Assembly (NCBI GenBank): GCA_006384855.1
Contig: VCJN01000374.1
Location: 82,965 to 146,964 of the forward strand
DNA: 64,000 bases
From: Tetraselmis striata
Taxonomy: Eukaryota > Chlorophyta > Chlorodendrophyceae > Chlorodendrales > Chlorodendraceae
Reading direction: 5' to 3'
The notes beneath the pieces were generated by a model. That model searched no databases. It saw only the letters and a list, made by a program, of their open reading frames with translations, and had not been told where the DNA came from. Each line of letters begins with the position of its first letter. Positions within the stretch are counted from its first letter, which is position 1. The translations under genes were made by a program, and so were the position numbers. Below, piece after piece: positions 59,975 through 64,000 of the stretch.

Positions 59975-61362
59975 ATGGTGGGCCTTATCGCCGCGACGCC
60001 GACCTCGCCGCTGACGAAGCCTCGCAGCCCCCCACCTCCCCGTTGCGGCAGGCGCTGTATTGCCCGCGCATCGCTGGGCACGGCCCTCGAGGCTCGCGAT
60101 CTACGCGTGGCCCTGGGCCCGCCGCATCGGCGGCGCACCGTGCTTAAGGGCGTCGACCTGGTCGCGGGCCGTGGCAGCTTCCATATGCTCCTGGGACCCA
60201 ACGGCTGCGGCAAGTCCACGCTACTGCGCACGCTGGGCGGCCTCATCGAGGCCGAGTCGGGCACCCTCAGCGTGGCACAGCCCATGGCGTTCGTGTTCCA
60301 GAACCCGGACCACCAGGTCATCATGCCCACTGTCAGAGCTGACGTAGCGTTTGGCCTCGGCAGGTGCGACCTGGAGGACTCCCATGGTCTGAACGAATGG
60401 TGGCGTGGTGTTTGTATGTGTATGTGTATGTGTGTGTGTGGGGGGGGGGGGGGGGGGGGGGGGCAATAACTTGTGCCTGGGATGAGCTCCCTAGCTGCAC
60501 AACACTGTTGCCTCGCACCCTAGCTTCACCCTTGGTGAGCTGCATGCTGGGCTGCATGCCGCCGCCTCCTGCATGAGGAATCATATTCATGCCAGCAGCT
60601 CAGCCCCCCCCCCCCCCCCCACCCCCACCCCCTCCTTCAGTAGCTCAACCCCTCTGCCTCCTTCCACCTGCCGCCCGGCTTCCATCCTGCGGCCTCATTG
60701 CCATGCAGGTACCCCAACATGCCGCAGCACGAGGTGCACGCCAAGGTGAAGAAGGCGCTGGAGGCAGTAAACCTGGGAGAATTTGCCGATAGTCCCACCC
60801 GTAACCTGTCAGGTGGTCAGAAGCAGCGCGTTGCCATTGCCAGTGCGCTGGTCGACCGGCCGCAGGTGCCCCCCCCCCCCCCCCCCCTCCTCCTGCCTTG
60901 GCCCCAGTCCCTCTTTATCTCATCACTACATGCACGCAATGTCACCTTCCGCTGGGGTGCTGCCTCCAGGTGCTGCTGCTGGACGAGCTGACCACGTACC
61001 TGGACGAGGAGGACCAGCGCGCGGTGCTGGAGGCGGTGGCGCGCGTGGTGAAGGGGCCGCGTGGGGTGACGGCGCTGTGGGTCACACACCGTCTGGAGGA
61101 GCTACGCTATGCAGACGCTGCCAGGTGCGCCGGGGCCGGGCGGGTGACACAGTGTGCTGGGTGGGAGTAGCAACATGAGGCACGTGCGTGCTGGGCGCCA
61201 ACCCAAAGGGGGGGAGGGGCTGAATGCTGGTGGGCTCCTATTCACCCCCCCCCCTCCCCCTCCCGGGGCTGCATTAGCTACATGCAGGATGGCGTTGTGA
61301 AGGTGTCGGGGTCGCCGCGCAAGGTCATCGATCACCTGCGAGCTGCAGGCGCAAGCGTTTGA
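59975..61362 (+). CDS. ABCI10: Chloroplast ECF/ABC transporter ATPase, ABCI10-like
   Basis: Four exons, 59975-60363, 60709-60865, 60970-61124 and 61278-61362, join in phase at GT-AG introns to 261 residues. This is a stand-alone ATPase of the CbiO/EcfA type; plant ABCI10 works with ABCI11 and the membrane protein ABCI12 in a chloroplast ECF-type module linked to metal homeostasis (family knowledge). The first ~35 residues are Pro/Arg/Ser-rich and lack acidic residues, as in a transit peptide. Walker A is [14 protein letters not shown]-loop [14 protein letters not shown], signature [12 protein letters not shown], Walker [14 protein letters not shown] and H-loop [13 protein letters not shown]. 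All catalytic residues are intact. The FQNPDHQ and DELTT..DE words are typical of this plastid group. Introns 1 and 2 contain G or C homopolymers of 17-24 bases. An additional upstream exon cannot be excluded. No other transporter subunit lies in the window. Confidence 0.93.
60440..60463 (+). repeat. G homopolymer in ABCI10 intron 1
   Basis: 24 G in a row after a (tg)n stretch; the same intron also carries a C run at 60604-60620. Confidence 0.95.
60869..60887 (+). repeat. C homopolymer in ABCI10 intron 2
   Basis: 19 C starting four bases after the splice donor dinucleotide begins (gtgccc...). Confidence 0.95.
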
Positions 61363-62549
61363 GGGAGGGGAGCACCGTGCTGGGTTGCCTCTCCCCATCG
61401 GCTGTCCCATCTGCTGTCTGGACGCAGAGCCCCGAGAGGAAGGGCACCCCCTCGCACGCCCCGGCAAGCAACCAGGACATTGCATTGCTATGGATTCAAG
61501 CATTATAGAACAGGGGCCACGACAGAGCGGGCGCTGCTGCTTTCATGAAATGTCCACCCCGCCAGCCACGCGGCGCATGCTCTCCCCGAAATGTCCGGCG
61601 CGCTTACCAGGAGCGCGATTTATCTCAATTTGCGTGCTTGTGTGCGGTGGTTCTGCTGGGGACGACATGCTAGCAAGCGGGCCGATAATCACAACAGCAT
61701 CGCCAAGGCATGAGAATTCTGCAAAAGGGGGGGGGGGGGGGGGGGGGGGGGGTCGCAGAGTGGTGGGACCTCAAGGCTGAGGTGGAAGAAAGCGGGATGT
61801 TCACAGGTTGTTGTGAGTGGGCTGCGGCGGGACTCCTATGGCCGATAGTCACTGCTGATGGTATGCGGACGAGGAGATGCTGATGCTACAGATGGCTTCA
61901 CTTGCTGCTGTGCCTTGGTGCCATCTGCACCATCGTCTTCGCAGCTTACCAATATTCCTACTTATGGCTTTTAGTGCGGAGCATGATGATTGCGACGTGG
62001 TGTGTCGGGGCATGCTGCAACCCCAGGGTTTCCTCCTAAATAGTCACGCCCGCATTGACAGCCACGTGTGTGCTCTGCCACCACTGTTGGTACAATTGCG
62101 CATACGCGCCAAATGGCGCTGGTAAGTACAGCAAACTTGCATCAATACTTTTGTGAAGAGGTGTAATCCCAGGTAATTATCCGCACCACCAAAATTACGG
62201 ATAGCGCAGGTATGATGCTCTCCAGCTCTCCCGCCGGTACTGCAAGTTCTGTTGCTATGGCGATGTATGTGCATAAGTAACGGTTCGTCAGGTTGCGTAA
62301 TTTATGGGATCCGCAATGTAAATTACACGGATATGATTTTTACTACATAATAGTCGCTAGCAATGATAGGATTCTAATAAGGATTGGTAAAAAGTAAAGT
62401 TCGCCCCAGGACATCGGCCGAAGCAGCCCCTGCCCCGACTTGACCTCTTGCGCAAACTGATGCGGTCGTAGGTCTGGCATAGCCCGTAGACCATTGCGCA
62501 TTCAAACCGCAAACCCCGAAGGTCTAATGCATCAACCGGATAAGCGCTG
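61363..62549. other. Downstream of ABCI10, no further gene
   Basis: Should hold the 3' UTR. Contains a 26-bp G tract at 61727-61752. No recognisable coding sequence. Confidence 0.4.
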
Positions 62550-63281
62550 TTTCAAAGTTGAGTCTGGTTTTGCCAAAAAGGTAGCGCAGGCTGTTTTACA
62601 CCATCAAGAGCCGAAATTGGCCAAAAGGTAAAGTGAAAAGCGTGGAGGGAAAGCGGAGTTAGGGAGGCGGGCTCAGCTGTTATGGCTGCTTTATGTCTAC
62701 TCGTGCTGCACCCAAAAGGGGCGCAACGACAGGTGCCTAGTTCCTGTACCACTGAGCAGCACTTGTAGTTGAAAAGCGGTTAGGTCAAGGGAGGAAACCC
62801 CATAAACTAGTTTAGATCAGTTCAAAGTTGAGTATGGTTTTGCCAGTCCTGGGCGAACGGAGAGAGCGGTGGATTGACGGAGAAGGGGTAGCGCCAGGGC
62901 ATGAAGGAGGCACCGGGAAGGCCACCGCTGCGGAGTCCTGTTGGACTTGGAAGTGGCGGAGGGGCGCGATGTGGCCAAAGAAGAACCACGCACTAGGTGA
63001 AGGAAGAACGTTGGGGTCGATGTAGTCCAGAACGACATCGGAGTTAGTGGCCAAGCCGCCTTGGTAGCAAATGTGGGACAATGGAGCTCCGATGGCGTCA
63101 GCGGCAGACGATACTCCCTTGCGAAGGCTGTGTGAGGTCCAGGAAGTGCCGGCGGGAGGGGCAGCACCGAGAAGACGAATGGATGTAGACAGCCAGTCCA
63201 ACATTGTAGCGGCGATCCAAACTTTTGACTGCTCGATTGGGGTGACCGCCCAGATGTTTGTTTCAGCCAAGGCAACATAAG
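62550..63281 (-). mobile_element. Gag-tyrosine recombinase element, copy 3, 5'-truncated
   Basis: B2 (62550-62575), a slightly shortened A2 (to 62819), B1 (62820-62845) and the recombinase C-terminus, all in the order of copy 1. The match stops at about 63281, where another retroelement begins; Gag and most of the recombinase are missing. Confidence 0.88.
62812..63270 (-). pseudogene. Tyrosine recombinase C-terminus, copy 3
   Basis: Contains GTSWTSHSLRKGVSSAADAI, CYQGGLATNSDVVLDYIDPN and WFFFGHIAPLRHFQVQQDS. The catalytic tryptophan of GGW is changed to leucine. The copy-1 stop is absent, so the frame runs on through B1. Only the last third of the protein remains. Confidence 0.88.
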
Positions 63282-64000
63282 CTATGACTGACCAGATGTT
63301 TGTGACCGCCCAGATGTTATGTTCCCCCCCATGGGATGTGATATGAGGTGGTCAATTTGGAATATATGTCCATGCAGCACAGCGATGTACTCCGTGGGCA
63401 TGACCATGTTCGTCATGGTGTTGAAAAGTATCTCGTGGTCGGTGGAGTCGAAGGCGCCCTTGAAGTCAACATAAACCGTGTATAGTCCTTGTGGTGTTCT
63501 TTGCGTCAGCATATGCGGTCATGATTTTGGTCAGTCCATCGTGTAGCTGCATTGCGCTTTGGACGAAGCCATCATTTGTGCCGCATCGATGCCATGTTCC
63601 CCGGCGTACGCAGCCCCGATCTTGTGTTGGCACGCTGTCCACAGCTTCAACACTCGGTTCATGAAGGCAATGGGTCGATAGTTGCCGCATTCGGCCGGGG
63701 AGCCCCGGTTGCATAGCAGATATGTGACGCTCGTGCACTAGGTTGAGGGGTTGTGCACGTGGTTAGCCATATGCTGGAAGAGGACATGGAGGGCTGAGGT
63801 GGTGCTTTCCGGCAAGCACTTCAGGATTTCGTTCGAGATTGAACGAGCCCGGGAGTGGTGAAATTCGGTACTGAGGAAGCGTTTGGTCTCGTGCATAAGG
63901 TTGCGGGAGTATTGGCAGGAGAGACGGACGTTGGGGTCGCCCTTAGGTTCGATTATCTTAAATGGGTCGGGATTGCTCGGAAGTTCCCAAAGGGGTGTCC
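63282..64000 (-). pseudogene. Non-LTR reverse transcriptase fragment
   Basis: Minus-strand frames 63466-63738 and 63282-63512 give TNDGFVQSAMQLHDGLTKIM and then YTVYVDFKGAFDSTDHEILF. The latter is the RT motif-A region (fiDf.kAFDs..h) of LINE-type elements. The copy is broken by a frameshift near 63490 and cut at 63281 by the neighbouring element; it continues beyond the window. It is a different family from the element at 23.9 kb. Confidence 0.75.

Overview
The window is nuclear DNA of a eukaryote, most likely a chlorophyte green alga. Four things point that way: a spliced gene for a chloroplast-type ECF/ABC ATPase (ABCI10-like); short GT-AG introns loaded with long G or C homopolymers; a high overall GC content; and retroelements of the kinds known from volvocine algae (split-direct-repeat tyrosine-recombinase elements, a chromodomain Ty3/gypsy element, site-specific-type non-LTR elements). 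Only two host genes can be supported: a five-exon acidic/basic zinc-finger protein gene (46514-48627, +) and the ABCI10-like gene (59975-61362, +). Almost everything else recognisable is mobile or repetitive DNA.

Layout. 0-7 kb: two blocks of a ~175-195 bp satellite, each followed by a poly-C tract and a shared ~290 bp segment, lying between short inverted repeats; a 5'-truncated non-LTR copy (5997-6886) is nested in an older dispersed repeat. 7-12 kb: no recognisable gene. 12.2-13.35 kb: second non-LTR 3' end. 15.0-17.3 kb: C-terminal part of another retroelement polyprotein with a PD-(D/E)XK-like motif. 17.6-19.2 kb: two tandem elements with shared ends and different middles. 21.76-22.69 kb: a Tourist/Harbinger-like element with TTA target duplications. 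23.9-27.26 kb: decayed longer non-LTR copy with reverse transcriptase and nuclease-like end. 27.27-28.30 kb: a terminal-inverted-repeat element.

29.77-36.47 kb holds an almost intact Ty3/gypsy chromovirus with apparently identical 412-bp LTRs, GTTTG target duplication, PBS and PPT. Gag is joined to Pol by a canonical -1 slippery heptamer. Pol starts with a Dam-methylase-like and a Nudix-like module ahead of protease, RT, RNase H, integrase and a chromodomain. It lies inside the end of an older split-direct-repeat element. 38.08-38.51 kb is a miniature LTR element (TRIM). 38.4-42.9 kb (-) is a decayed Ty1/copia-like element in which a C5-cytosine-methyltransferase-like domain occupies the place where protease and integrase should be. 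42.885-46.084 kb (-) is a complete 3.2-kb element with split direct repeats that encodes only a Gag-like protein and a tyrosine recombinase, with no reverse transcriptase. A broken second copy spans ~51.46-57.08 kb and a truncated third copy lies at 62.55-63.28 kb. The window ends in a decayed non-LTR reverse transcriptase (-).

The most interesting signals are the methyltransferase-bearing copia element, the Dam/Nudix-headed gypsy Pol with its frameshift site, and the RT-less Gag-recombinase family. All domain calls were made by eye from translated sequence; no database search was run.
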